NCBI GenBank assembly: GCA_937873665.1
Contig: CALMYW010000385.1
Coordinates: 1-5,401 of the forward strand
Direction: 5' to 3'
Length of the DNA: 5,401 bases
Source: an uncultured Sphingorhabdus sp.
GTDB taxonomy: Bacteria; Pseudomonadota; Alphaproteobacteria; Sphingomonadales; Sphingomonadaceae
Shown: positions 1 to 5,357 of the stretch, one piece after another
How positions within the stretch are numbered: position 1 is the first letter of the stretch
Layout of the letters: each line of letters starts with the position of its first letter
Made by a program: the position numbers and the translations under genes
The notes under the pieces: model-generated
Told to the model about the DNA's origin: nothing
Seen by the model: only the letters and a program-made list of their open reading frames with translations
The model's database searches: none

Positions 1-233
1 GTCTACTGGACCTGACCCACGAGGACACCTACCAGGCCGACCTGTTCGCGGGCGTGGACCCGCGGTCAGAGAAGCTCATGGCCGTGCTTGACCAGGCCAA
101 TCGGCGCTTCGGCCGGGGGACGATGGGATTCGCCTCGGCCCACCGGCGCACCCCGGCCCAGTGGCGCATGCGGCAGGAGGACTTGTCGCCCTCCTACACC
201 ACGAAATGGAGTGACTTGTTGCGGGTACGCTGA
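1..233 (+). CDS. umuC: UmuC-type DNA polymerase V catalytic subunit, C-terminal end (5' partial)
   Basis: This is the last 76 codons of a Y-family translesion polymerase subunit, read from base 3 and ending in TGA. UmuC with UmuD' copies damaged DNA during the SOS response. The polymerase and little-finger domains lie outside the window. What remains is the C-terminal tail: a QADLF motif at 33-47 that matches the sliding-clamp-binding pattern (E. coli UmuC has QLNLF), then VDPRSEKLMAVLD, RRFGRGT, and a terminal WRMRQEDLSPSYTTKW block. These are characteristic of the extended tail (DUF4113) of UmuC/RulB/ImpB-type proteins. The frame is open from the window edge and codon use is normal, so it looks like an intact 3' end. 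A plasmid or island version such as rulB or mucB is equally possible, because the tail cannot separate these names. It is convergent with the next gene. Confidence 0.88.
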   Translation, partial: LLDLTHEDTYQADLFAGVDPRSEKLMAVLDQANRRFGRGTMGFASAHRRTPAQWRMRQEDLSPSYTTKWSDLLRVR

Positions 234-299
234 ACGCGATCGCATACCCTAGATAATGCCGCCTAATCACTTGCCCCGCCCCCTTTCGGCCAGAACCAG

Positions 300-311
300 T
301 CACCGCGGTGA
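300..311. repeat. Perfect 12-bp palindrome between convergent genes
   Basis: TCACCGCGGTGA reads the same on both strands. It lies in the 96-bp gap between the umuC stop (233) and the stop of the convergent MerR-family gene (330). There is no loop and no T-tract, so it is not a standard terminator. It could be a protein-binding site or chance in GC-rich DNA. The rest of the gap (234-299) holds no gene; an 8-bp GCGATCGC palindrome at 236-243 is the only other structure I see there. Confidence 0.4.
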
Positions 312-329
312 AGCGATGAGTTGCAGGTT

Positions 330-731
330 TCAATCACTCGCAGCGTCCAACCTCAGCGCCCCGAGAATGCTGCAGCTTGCACGCTCCCTCCCGCTGCAGC
401 TTTCGATCGTGCACTGAAGCTCGTGTTCCATGCACTGCAGATCGGCGATCCGCCGCTGGACGTCAACCAGATGGGTGCGTGCCAGGCGATCCACGTCGCT
501 GCACGGCAGATCGGTTTCCTCCGCAAGCCGAAGCAGGCTCGCTATCTCTTCCAAGCTAAAGCCAAGCGCACGGCCGCGCGTGATGAAGCGCAGGCGTTCG
601 ACGTCAGCGTCCCGGTATTGGCGGTAGCCGCTTTCGGTGCGCGCAGGCGATGTCATCAGGCCGATCCGCTCGTAGTAGCGGATGGTTTCGATGTGGCAGC
701 CGCTGGCAGCGGACACTTCCCCGATCTTCAT
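330..731 (-). CDS. MerR-family metal-responsive transcriptional regulator
   Basis: This is a 133-residue cytoplasmic DNA-binding activator that probably senses a divalent metal and switches on the divergent transporter gene. The N-terminus (MKIGEVSAASGCHIETIRYY, then ERIGL) is the MerR winged-helix signature, followed by GYRQYRDADVERLRFI and the long dimerisation helix (about 80-112). Cysteines at C77, C112 and C120 match in spacing the three-cysteine metal site of the CadR/PbrR/ZntR branch (CadR uses C77, C112, C119); C12, C100 and C107 are extra. The open frame extends further upstream, but the real start is the ATG at 731-729. It begins the conserved MKIGE and has AGGG at 738-741, six bases upstream. 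Length matches the family. The inducer could be Zn, Cd, Pb or Co; the neighbouring CDF and czc-type genes favour Zn/Cd/Co, and sequence alone cannot decide. Confidence 0.93.
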   Translation of the reverse strand: MKIGEVSAASGCHIETIRYYERIGLMTSPARTESGYRQYRDADVERLRFITRGRALGFSLEEIASLLRLAEETDLPCSDVDRLARTHLVDVQRRIADLQCMEHELQCTIESCSGRERASCSILGALRLDAASD

Positions 732-733
732 GC

Positions 734-764
734 TTGACCCTGTAGCGGCTACGGACTTTAGTAT
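734..764 (+). promoter_or_regulatory. MerR-type promoter and operator for the CDF transporter operon
   Basis: A -35 box TTGACC (734-739) and a -10 box TAGTAT (759-764) are separated by 19 bp, the over-long spacer diagnostic of MerR-activated promoters. Inside the spacer, GTAGC (742-746) and GCTAC (748-752) form a perfect inverted repeat around base 747, the expected position of the regulator dyad. The core TGTAGCGGCTACGG strongly resembles known mer/zntA/cadA-type operators. Transcription should start near 770-772, giving a leader of about 20 nt. The -35 box lies immediately upstream of the regulator's own start codon, so bound regulator would sit over both transcription units. Confidence 0.85.
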
Positions 765-788
765 CCCGTCCCTACGGACCAGGGACAA
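760..788 (-). promoter_or_regulatory. Probable promoter of the MerR-family regulator gene
   Basis: On the minus strand, TTGTCC (788-783) and GATACT (765-760) form a sigma-70-like pair with a 17-bp spacer; each box matches consensus at four of six positions. The -10 box almost coincides with that of the divergent transporter promoter, so the two units share one control region. Transcription would start near 753, inside the regulator's operator, which would allow autorepression. This is inferred from position and spacing. Confidence 0.5.
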
Positions 789-791
789 CAG

Positions 792-1412
792 ATGACCGAC
801 TGCGGCTGCCACCACGAAGCGAAGAACGCGCAGGAACGACGGATCTTGACGATCGCGCTGGTGCTCAATGCCGCGATGGCTGTGATCGGTGGCGTGGCGG
901 GCTGGATTGGCCAGTCGACGGGCTTGCTGGCCGATGCGCTGGACATGCTGTCCGATGCGACGGCCTACGCGATTGGCCTTGCGGCCATCGGGCGCGGTGC
1001 GCGCTTCAAGGCCAACGCCGCATGGCTCAGCGGCAGCGTGCTGCTGGTGCTGGGCCTTGGGGTGCTGGTCGAAGTTGGCCGCCGTATATTCCAGGGAGCC
1101 GAGCCGCTCAGCGGCTGGATGATCGGCACCGCTTGCCTGTCGCTGGTGGTCAATCTGACCGTGCTGCGGCTGCTGGCGCCGTTGAAGTCCGGTGAAGTCC
1201 ACCTGCGCGCCACCTGGATCTTCACCCGTGCCGACGTGGTGGCGAACGTCGGCGTCATCTTGGCCGGTGTCCTGGTGCTGGTGCTGGGATCACCGTATCC
1301 CGATTACGGGATTGGTACCCTTATCGGCCTCTACGTGGTCAAGGAAGCGCTTGAGATCCTCGCCGACGCGCGAAAGGCACGCTCGGAATCCAAACCTGCG
1401 CCAAGCGAATGA
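792..1412 (+). CDS. CDF-family cation efflux protein (short form)
   Basis: This 206-residue inner-membrane cation/proton antiporter probably exports Zn, Cd or Co from the cytoplasm. Six hydrophobic segments are visible at about 17-40, 43-68, 79-98, 108-128, 147-166 and 171-188. TM2 carries the CDF signature LLADALDMLSDA, with D51 and D55 at the usual metal-ligand positions. In TM5, D148 of TRADVVANVGV is conserved, but the residue four earlier, usually His or Asp, is Phe144. The N-terminus (MTDCGCHHEA) is a Cys/His cluster likely to bind metal. The protein stops after TM6 and lacks the roughly 90-residue cytoplasmic domain of full-length CDF proteins such as YiiP; short CDFs of this kind are often found beside MerR regulators. 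The start is ATG 792, with AGGGA at 781-785 as ribosome binding site. Its stop overlaps the next start (ATGA), so the two genes are translationally linked. Confidence 0.92.
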   Translation: MTDCGCHHEAKNAQERRILTIALVLNAAMAVIGGVAGWIGQSTGLLADALDMLSDATAYAIGLAAIGRGARFKANAAWLSGSVLLVLGLGVLVEVGRRIFQGAEPLSGWMIGTACLSLVVNLTVLRLLAPLKSGEVHLRATWIFTRADVVANVGVILAGVLVLVLGSPYPDYGIGTLIGLYVVKEALEILADARKARSESKPAPSE

Positions 1413-1801
1413 CCCGAGTCGCCCGCCACCGTCGCAACCTCCTGCACTGGCTAATCACCGTTAGCCTGACGCTGGCGTTGGTCTTGCAGCCGACACTGGC
1501 CGCCATCGGTGAACTGCATGAGCAGGGCCACGGCCTGGACGAAACGCACCTCGCCTCCGAGGGCCATGAAGCGGTTACCGACGAAGTCGCCGAACACGGC
1601 GAATCCGGCGACCGCACCGCCGGCCTGCTGCACGCAATCCACCACATCACGCACTGCTGCGGCCAAGTGGCGGTACCTGCGATCGAACGCCTTCAAACCT
1701 CAGTGCGGCTGGTGCATGCCGCCGAGCCAGACGATTTGGCTGCAGCGCGTCCGGCGAGCGAACCCCTCCTCGCACCCTTCCGGCCTCCGATCCACGGCTG
1801 A
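1409..1801 (+). CDS. Small histidine-rich exported protein, czc-operon associated
   Basis: This 130-residue protein has an N-terminal signal sequence: basic residues to R9, a hydrophobic stretch at about 11-30, then PTLAA as a plausible cleavage region. The mature part is rich in possible metal ligands: H37, H41, H47, H53, H63, H75, H78, H79, H82, C83 and C84, the last group in HAIHHITHCC. The C-terminus is Pro-rich and ends PPIHG. I recognise no catalytic domain. Position and composition resemble the small periplasmic proteins encoded upstream of czcC (CzcI-like), thought to bind metal or tune efflux, but I cannot prove homology by eye. The ATG overlaps the transporter stop by 4 bases (ATGA at 1409-1412) and has no clear ribosome binding site, which fits translational coupling. 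It belongs to the same operon as the transporter and czcC-like genes. Confidence 0.8.
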   Translation: MTRVARHRRNLLHWLITVSLTLALVLQPTLAAIGELHEQGHGLDETHLASEGHEAVTDEVAEHGESGDRTAGLLHAIHHITHCCGQVAVPAIERLQTSVRLVHAAEPDDLAAARPASEPLLAPFRPPIHG

Positions 1802-1808
1802 CGCTGGC

Positions 1809-1825
1809 GCCGGCCTTGTGCCGGC
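1809..1825. repeat. Short intergenic inverted repeat upstream of the czcC-like gene
   Basis: GCCGG (1809-1813) and CCGGC (1821-1825) can form a 5-bp hairpin with a 7-nt loop, just after the histidine-rich protein's stop. No T-run follows, so it is not a convincing terminator. At most it could slow polymerase or protect an mRNA end between two genes of the operon. Confidence 0.25.
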
Positions 1826-1855
1826 TTGTCCCGTCCTGCCTGATTGGAGTGTTCC

Positions 1856-2812
1856 ATGTTCCTGCGTATCGCGGCTGCGGCCGCATTGTTGGCGGCGTTG
1901 CTCGCGGGTCTGCCCGCGTCCGCCACCGAGCCTTTGACCCTGGACGACGCCTTCGCGCGCGTCGACCAGTCCCATCCCGAATTGCGCCTGATCACCGGCC
2001 AGCGCGATGTTTTCGCGGCCGAGCTGGATCGCGCGGCGTTCAAGCCGCCGCTGGTGATCGGCGCCGAAGTCGAAAACGTCTTTGGCACAGGCGCAGCCAG
2101 TGGCCTGTCCGGCGCCGAACTGACGCTGACGCTAGCCTCGGTGCTCGAACGCGGCGGCAAGCTGGATGCGCGACGCGCGGTTGCGCAGTCGCGGATCGAT
2201 GCGCTGTCCTTGCAGCGCGAGACACGCCGTCTCGATCTGCTCGCCGAGGTGGCGCGTCGCTATCTCGCCGTGGTGTCGGCGAAGAAGCAACGCGAGATCG
2301 CCGACCTCGACATCGGGCAACGCCGGCGCACGGTCGCCGGTGCGCAGCATCGGCTGCAGGCAGGCGCCTCGCCCGAGTCGGTCGTGCTCACCGCCGAGGC
2401 GGCGCTGGCCCGTGCCGAACTCGAACATGCCCGCGCCACGCAGCAGGAGGCGGCAGCGCGCCAGCACCTGGCCGCGATGTGGGGCGAGCGCAATCCGACC
2501 TTCGAAGCAGCAACAGTCGATCCGCTGGGTCTGCCGCCAGTGGCCTCCTTCGACGAACTCGCCGACTGGTTGTCGCGCACGCCGGAGATCGCGCAACTCG
2601 CCGGCGAGCAACGCATCCGCGAAGCACGACTGCAGCTCGCGCAGACGCAGGCCACGCCCGATCTCGACTGGCAGGTCGGCGTACGTCGCTACGCTCCGGC
2701 CTTTGAACAATTAGGTGACGTCTACCAAGGCCTGCGATCGGGTGCATCTGCATCAATACGCATCTGCAACGCGGGACGAGAGAAGGTCAGTAGCTCAATC
2801 GGCAAACTATAG
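1856..2812 (+). pseudogene. czcC: CzcC/CusC-like outer-membrane efflux channel, 3'-truncated
   Basis: TolC-family outer-membrane factors form the exit duct of RND heavy-metal pumps (CzcCBA, CusCBA). The ATG at 1856 has GGAG at 1846-1849; an in-frame TTG at 1844 is less likely. A signal peptide is clear (about 1-23, ending LPASA). The mature part begins with the family's TEPLTLDDAF and continues with long amphipathic helices: AELTLTLASVLERGGK, LDLLAEVARRYLAVV, SAKKQREIADLDIGQR, EAALARAELEHARATQQ. Family-like sequence continues to about DWQVGVRR (residue 278, base 2689). The last 40 residues look unrelated, and the usual C-terminal repeat of the helical hairpin is missing: the ORF is 318 residues against roughly 400-430 for the family. 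No czcB or czcA follows. Without the second half the barrel cannot form, so the product is almost surely non-functional. The exact break point and the metal specificity are inferred. Confidence 0.82.
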
Positions 2813-3056
2813 ACCAACGGCAATGCGCGCCACTAAACACTTACTCGCGACGGGTGCCCGCGCGGCCTATGCCTTGGCGAAACTCAACATGAGCTTTCTC
2901 ACCCTGAGCCTGGTGGGCGAATTCGAACCCAAGAGCGTGGCTGCTTTGGGTCGTAAGCACCCGGCGACAACCGACCCGGAGCGGACGTCCACGTTACGAG
3001 TCGACGATCGACGGGCGTGTTAGCCGCGACGGCGGAGTAAACAGAGACAATGGTTC
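2690..3056. other. Junction region between the broken czcC-like gene and the protease gene
   Basis: From about 2690 the czcC-like frame no longer resembles its family, and no recognised gene begins until 3057. The left part (2690-2820) has a more AT-rich, non-coding look and contains the 9-bp direct repeat GCATCTGCA at 2744-2752 and 2760-2768. The middle holds one short ORF with coding-like codon use, listed separately. I found no insertion-sequence ends, no target-site duplication, no tRNA and no convincing promoter. It is best read as a recombination scar or the inner left edge of an integrated element. Confidence 0.5.
2823..3023 (+). CDS. Hypothetical small ORF (66 residues), possible gene remnant
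   Basis: I do not recognise this protein. It starts at ATG 2823 (an upstream in-frame GTG at 2715 is possible) and stops at TAG 3021-3023, 33 bases before the protease start. About 70% of its third codon positions are G or C. The stretch from about residue 13 to 40 (ARAAYALAKLNMSFLTLSLV and following) uses codons typical of the neighbouring genes and has a hydrophobic segment, unlike random sequence. The C-terminal third is less protein-like. There is no clear ribosome binding site. It could be a small upstream partner of the protease, a fragment of a larger deleted gene, or chance. Confidence 0.25.
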   Translation: MRATKHLLATGARAAYALAKLNMSFLTLSLVGEFEPKSVAALGRKHPATTDPERTSTLRVDDRRAC

Positions 3057-3947
3057 ATGGAAACGGATGGCCCTACCCGACAACTGCACATCGGCGACTT
3101 CCCGGCTGCACTCCACGACGAGATCGCTGAGCGCTTGGCGCTGTATTCCGTCGGCTTCACATCGGTCCGTCGTCGACCCGATGGCGCTGAGAGCATTGCA
3201 TCGGGATCTGGCACTTTCGTTCGCATCGCTGGACGCCATGCGTTCCTGACCGCCGACCACGTGGCTGAGCAGCTGCAGGCAGGGGATATGGTTAGCATCT
3301 TGGTGGACTGGCGCGGCGAAGTGCGCCGCTGCCTTTATGAGCGCGACCACTTGGTGTTCGCGCGCCTGGCGCGCGGCACCGATGACGGCAACGGCCCAGA
3401 TCTGGCGCTGGTCTTTATACCAATTGGAGGCGAAGCGAGCGCGACTCTACGGACCACCAAATTGGCCTACGACCTGGACCGCCGCATCGCGGAGTTGCCG
3501 GGAAAATATCCCGGCATTGAGTGGGGCTTCTGGTTCCCCTGCGGAGTTCCGGCTGAGGGCACGGTGGAGCTGGGCCCGGTGCGGGGCTTCGAGCAGGTGC
3601 GTGGTGTTCAAGGACTGTGCGCGCTGGCGCCGCGTCCACGCGAATTCGAACTAGATGGCTTCGACTACTTCGACCTGAGCGTTCCGGCGATCGGCCCCGA
3701 TATTCCCACTAGCCTCGGCGGCATGAGCGGTTCCGGTCTGTGGCAAGTTCGCATTCGCCAAGCGAACGACAGCACGATCTACGTCCAGGATCACATCCTG
3801 TCAGGTGTGGCGTTCTACGAGTGGTACGCGCCCGAACGCCGCCTGCGTTGCCACGCGAGGCGCTCATTACATGAGAGCCTGCCGGCGTTGCTCTACGAGC
3901 GCCTAAGGTGGACTGCTCCGCCGGGTTCCCAGGACGAGCCTGTCTGA
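3057..3947 (+). CDS. Trypsin-like serine protease, cytoplasmic, function unknown
   Basis: This 296-residue protein has the marks of a trypsin-fold (chymotrypsin/S1 clan) peptidase. The GSGTFVRI strand is followed by FLTADHVAEQL with the catalytic His at H68, then DLALVFIP with the Asp at D115, then GGMSGSGLW with the nucleophile Ser at S224. A glycine-rich strand after it (HILSGVAFYEWYA) matches the usual last beta strand. The order and spacing of the triad fit the Pfam trypsin-like peptidase group, and the length suits a single domain with short extensions. No signal peptide or membrane segment is visible, so it should act in the cytoplasm, unlike the periplasmic DegP proteases; no PDZ domain is present. 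The ATG at 3057 is the only sensible start (TAG at 3021 precedes it in frame), but its ribosome binding site is weak. It sits tail-to-tail with the integrase and looks like its cargo. The substrate is unknown; a defence or regulatory role is inference. Confidence 0.8.
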   Translation: METDGPTRQLHIGDFPAALHDEIAERLALYSVGFTSVRRRPDGAESIASGSGTFVRIAGRHAFLTADHVAEQLQAGDMVSILVDWRGEVRRCLYERDHLVFARLARGTDDGNGPDLALVFIPIGGEASATLRTTKLAYDLDRRIAELPGKYPGIEWGFWFPCGVPAEGTVELGPVRGFEQVRGVQGLCALAPRPREFELDGFDYFDLSVPAIGPDIPTSLGGMSGSGLWQVRIRQANDSTIYVQDHILSGVAFYEWYAPERRLRCHARRSLHESLPALLYERLRWTAPPGSQDEPV

Positions 3948-3950
3948 CAT

Positions 3951-3983
3951 CAGGAGTCTCCTGCTGGCCGGCTTCTGCCGGTC
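3951..3983. terminator. Paired inverted repeats between convergent protease and integrase genes
   Basis: The 39-bp gap between the two stop codons contains two back-to-back inverted repeats: CAGGAG/CTCCTG around base 3957 (3951-3963), and GGCCGGC/GCCGGTC with a TTCT loop (3966-3983, one G-U pair). Neither is followed by a T-run on either strand, so a standard Rho-independent terminator is not present. The position suggests a bidirectional stop or 3'-end-protecting structure for both transcripts. Confidence 0.35.
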
Positions 3984-3986
3984 GAA

Positions 3987-5180
3987 CTACTGCGCAGCAG
4001 CCTGCCTTAGGCCATCCAAGTAGTCCGCCCACGCTTGCATCATCTTCTTCCGCTCAGCTAAGTGGGCTGTACGGTTATAAGCGCGGCCGTTTGGGTCTCT
4101 CACCTGATGGGCAAGCTGGTGCTCGATGAAGTCCGGTCGAAAGCCCAACACTTCATCCAGCACGGTGCGCGCCATGGCTCGGAAGCCATGTGCCGTCATG
4201 TCGCTTGTGCCATAGCCAAGGCGTCGCATTGCTGCGTTGATGGTGTTATTGCTCATGAAGCGATCCCGACCGCGCTCCGAGGGGAAGACATAATCACCGC
4301 GCCCCGTGAGCGGTTTAAGGTCCTGCAGGATCTCGACCGCCTGTGTCGCAAGGGGCACGACATGAGGCGTTTCCGTCTTGCTGGTGACAAAGCGCCATTC
4401 GCCCGCTTCCAGATCGATGTCAGCCCACCGCGCGGAACGCAGCTCGCCTGGACGAACGAAGAGCAAAGGCGCGAGCTTTAGGGCGGCAATGACAGTCAGG
4501 GAACCGTCATAGCCCCAAAGCGCCCGAAGTAGAGGACCTATCTTGGCCGGATCAGTGACGCTGGCGAAGTGAGTGGACTCAGGGACTAAAAGCGCCCCTT
4601 TGAGGTCTGCTGCGGGATTGCTCTTCGCCTTACCCGTGCGAATCGCGTAGCGGAACACCATCGACGCGGCAGCCAGCGCTCGATGCGCCGACTCCACTGC
4701 CCCACGCGCTTCCACCTTGCGTAAAACGGCCAATAGGGCCGGAGCCGTGATGTCAGCCACCGGGCTGTCTCCAATTGCAGCAAGGTCCTGCTCCAAAAAG
4801 CGGCGCTCTCGTGCTGCCGTCCTGGGGTGAAGCTGCTTTGCACGCATGGCCAGGAGTTCTCCGGCAACCGCGCCAAAGGTGTTCGCCGCATGCTCCGCAG
4901 AAGCGGTCTTCTCGGCCTTCCGGTGCTCTCCGGGGTCTACCCCGGCAGAGAGCATCTTCCTGGCCTCGAGATGCCGTGCGCGAGCTTCTGCCAGCCCGGT
5001 GTCGGGATAGGTGCCCAAAGAGAGGGTGTTGCGTTTGCCGGTGACTGGGCGACGGTAGTCCCAACGCCACCAGCGCGCTCCGTCGGGCCGCAACAGGAGA
5101 TATAGGCCTCCCCCATCTGTCATTTTCAGTGGCTTCGTAGGGGGCTTTGCCTTTCGAATGGCGGTATCGGTCAGTGGCAT
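3987..5180 (-). CDS. P4-type tyrosine site-specific integrase (DUF4102 family)
   Basis: This 397-residue recombinase integrates and excises a mobile element at a specific chromosomal site. The N-terminal MPLTDTAIRKAKPPTKPLKM with TDGGGLYLLLRPDG and LSLGTYPDTGLAEARA is the DUF4102 arm-binding domain of P4/IntS-type integrases. A core-binding domain follows (about 100-190). The catalytic domain is complete: R243 in FVRPGELR, K268 in TSKTETPH, H331 and R334 in TAHGFR, H358 in HQLAHQV, and the nucleophile Y368 in RAYNRTAHL, followed by the usual ERKKMMQAWADYLDGL tail. Length is normal and there is no frameshift, so it should be active. I chose ATG 5180 because it begins the conserved MPLTDTAIR; an in-frame GTG at 5204 adds eight atypical residues. 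The gene reads away from the repeat cluster at 5217-5286. Family members usually lie just inside one end of their element with the 5' end facing the att site, which would put the element's right end near 5200-5401. No excisionase gene is visible. Confidence 0.95.
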   Translation of the reverse strand: MPLTDTAIRKAKPPTKPLKMTDGGGLYLLLRPDGARWWRWDYRRPVTGKRNTLSLGTYPDTGLAEARARHLEARKMLSAGVDPGEHRKAEKTASAEHAANTFGAVAGELLAMRAKQLHPRTAARERRFLEQDLAAIGDSPVADITAPALLAVLRKVEARGAVESAHRALAAASMVFRYAIRTGKAKSNPAADLKGALLVPESTHFASVTDPAKIGPLLRALWGYDGSLTVIAALKLAPLLFVRPGELRSARWADIDLEAGEWRFVTSKTETPHVVPLATQAVEILQDLKPLTGRGDYVFPSERGRDRFMSNNTINAAMRRLGYGTSDMTAHGFRAMARTVLDEVLGFRPDFIEHQLAHQVRDPNGRAYNRTAHLAERKKMMQAWADYLDGLRQAAAQ

Positions 5181-5216
5181 TGGCTCTCGGCGGCCCCCTC
5201 GCACCCCGGATCAAGT

Positions 5217-5286
5217 TACCGCCAAATGACGGTAACAGCATGAGCGAACGCCCTGCTACCGTCAAAGCTACCGACAGCTACCGTCG
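5217..5286. repeat. TACCGNCA repeat cluster upstream of the integrase
   Basis: Five copies of an 8-bp motif lie in 70 bp: TACCGCCA (5217-5224), the inverted copy TGACGGTA (5227-5234), TACCGTCA (5257-5264), TACCGACA (5269-5276) and TACCGTCG (5279-5286). The first two form a perfect 7-bp inverted repeat, GTTACCG/CGGTAAC (5215-5236). The last three begin GCTACCG and are spaced 12 and 10 bp apart, near one helical turn. A further inverted match, TGGCGGTA, lies in the first integrase codons (5159-5166). Position next to the integrase and mixed orientation suit arm-type binding sites or operators for the integrase or an excisionase. That role is inferred. Confidence 0.7.
5237..5265 (-). promoter_or_regulatory. 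Possible integrase promoter overlapped by the repeats
   Basis: On the minus strand, TTGACG (5265-5260) and CATGCT (5242-5237) are 17 bp apart. The -35 box is good; the -10 box is weak (3 of 6). The -35 box lies within one TACCGTCA repeat, and the -10 box abuts the inverted repeat at 5215-5236, so a protein bound to the repeats would block it. Transcription would start near 5230, leaving a leader of about 50 nt before ATG 5180. Confidence 0.4.
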
Positions 5287-5329
5287 GATTTCAATACCCC
5301 TTGCTGGACCTGCCAGGACGTCGGACAAC

Positions 5330-5357
5330 AAAAAACCCCGGTTTCCCGGGGTTTTTT
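5330..5357. terminator. Strong bidirectional Rho-independent terminator
   Basis: A perfect 12-bp stem (5330-5341 with 5346-5357) closes a TTTC loop. The stem has six A:T pairs at its base and six G:C pairs at its tip, so a T-run follows the GC stem on both strands. It lies about 150 bp upstream of the integrase start, so it does not serve that gene; it would insulate the integrase promoter from transcription entering from the right, or end a gene lying beyond 5401. On the minus strand, a frame entering from the window edge reads PGLPHTGPPSTKEV and stops at 5358-5356, directly at the stem. Fourteen codons are too few to call a gene. Confidence 0.85.

Noticed and set aside
768..786. Perfect 6-bp inverted repeat GTCCCT/AGGGAC covering the transporter's ribosome binding site, as a possible RNA switch
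   Set aside because: With the promoter at 734-764, transcription should start near 770-772, so most of the left arm would not be in the mRNA and the hairpin could not form.
732..1202. N-terminal extension of the MerR-family ORF to 290 residues
   Set aside because: It is antisense to the CDF gene and crosses the shared promoter; the conserved MerR start MKIGE lies at 731.
1816..2706. Long plus-strand ORF of 296 residues in another frame over the czcC-like gene
   Set aside because: Its Arg- and Ala-rich composition is typical of a shadow frame in GC-rich coding DNA, and the overlapping frame has the signal peptide and efflux-channel features.
2786..2814. tRNA-like stretch containing TAGCTCAATCGGCA
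   Set aside because: The D-stem does not pair (GCTC against AACT), and no anticodon arm, T-arm or acceptor stem follows.
2911..2930. On the minus strand, GGGTTCGAATTCGCCCACCA resembles a tRNA T-arm with a CCA end, hence a possible att site
   Set aside because: The T-stem bases do not pair properly around the loop and no tRNA body lies upstream on that strand.
5181..5204. Upstream GTG start for the integrase, adding MRGGRREP
   Set aside because: No ribosome binding site precedes it, and family members begin at the conserved MPLTDTAIR, matching ATG 5180.
2753..5297. TCAATAC at 2753-2759 and again at 5291-5297 as a direct-repeat att pair bounding a 2.5-kb element
   Set aside because: A 7-bp match between two regions of a few hundred bases is expected by chance several times, and the flanking bases do not agree.
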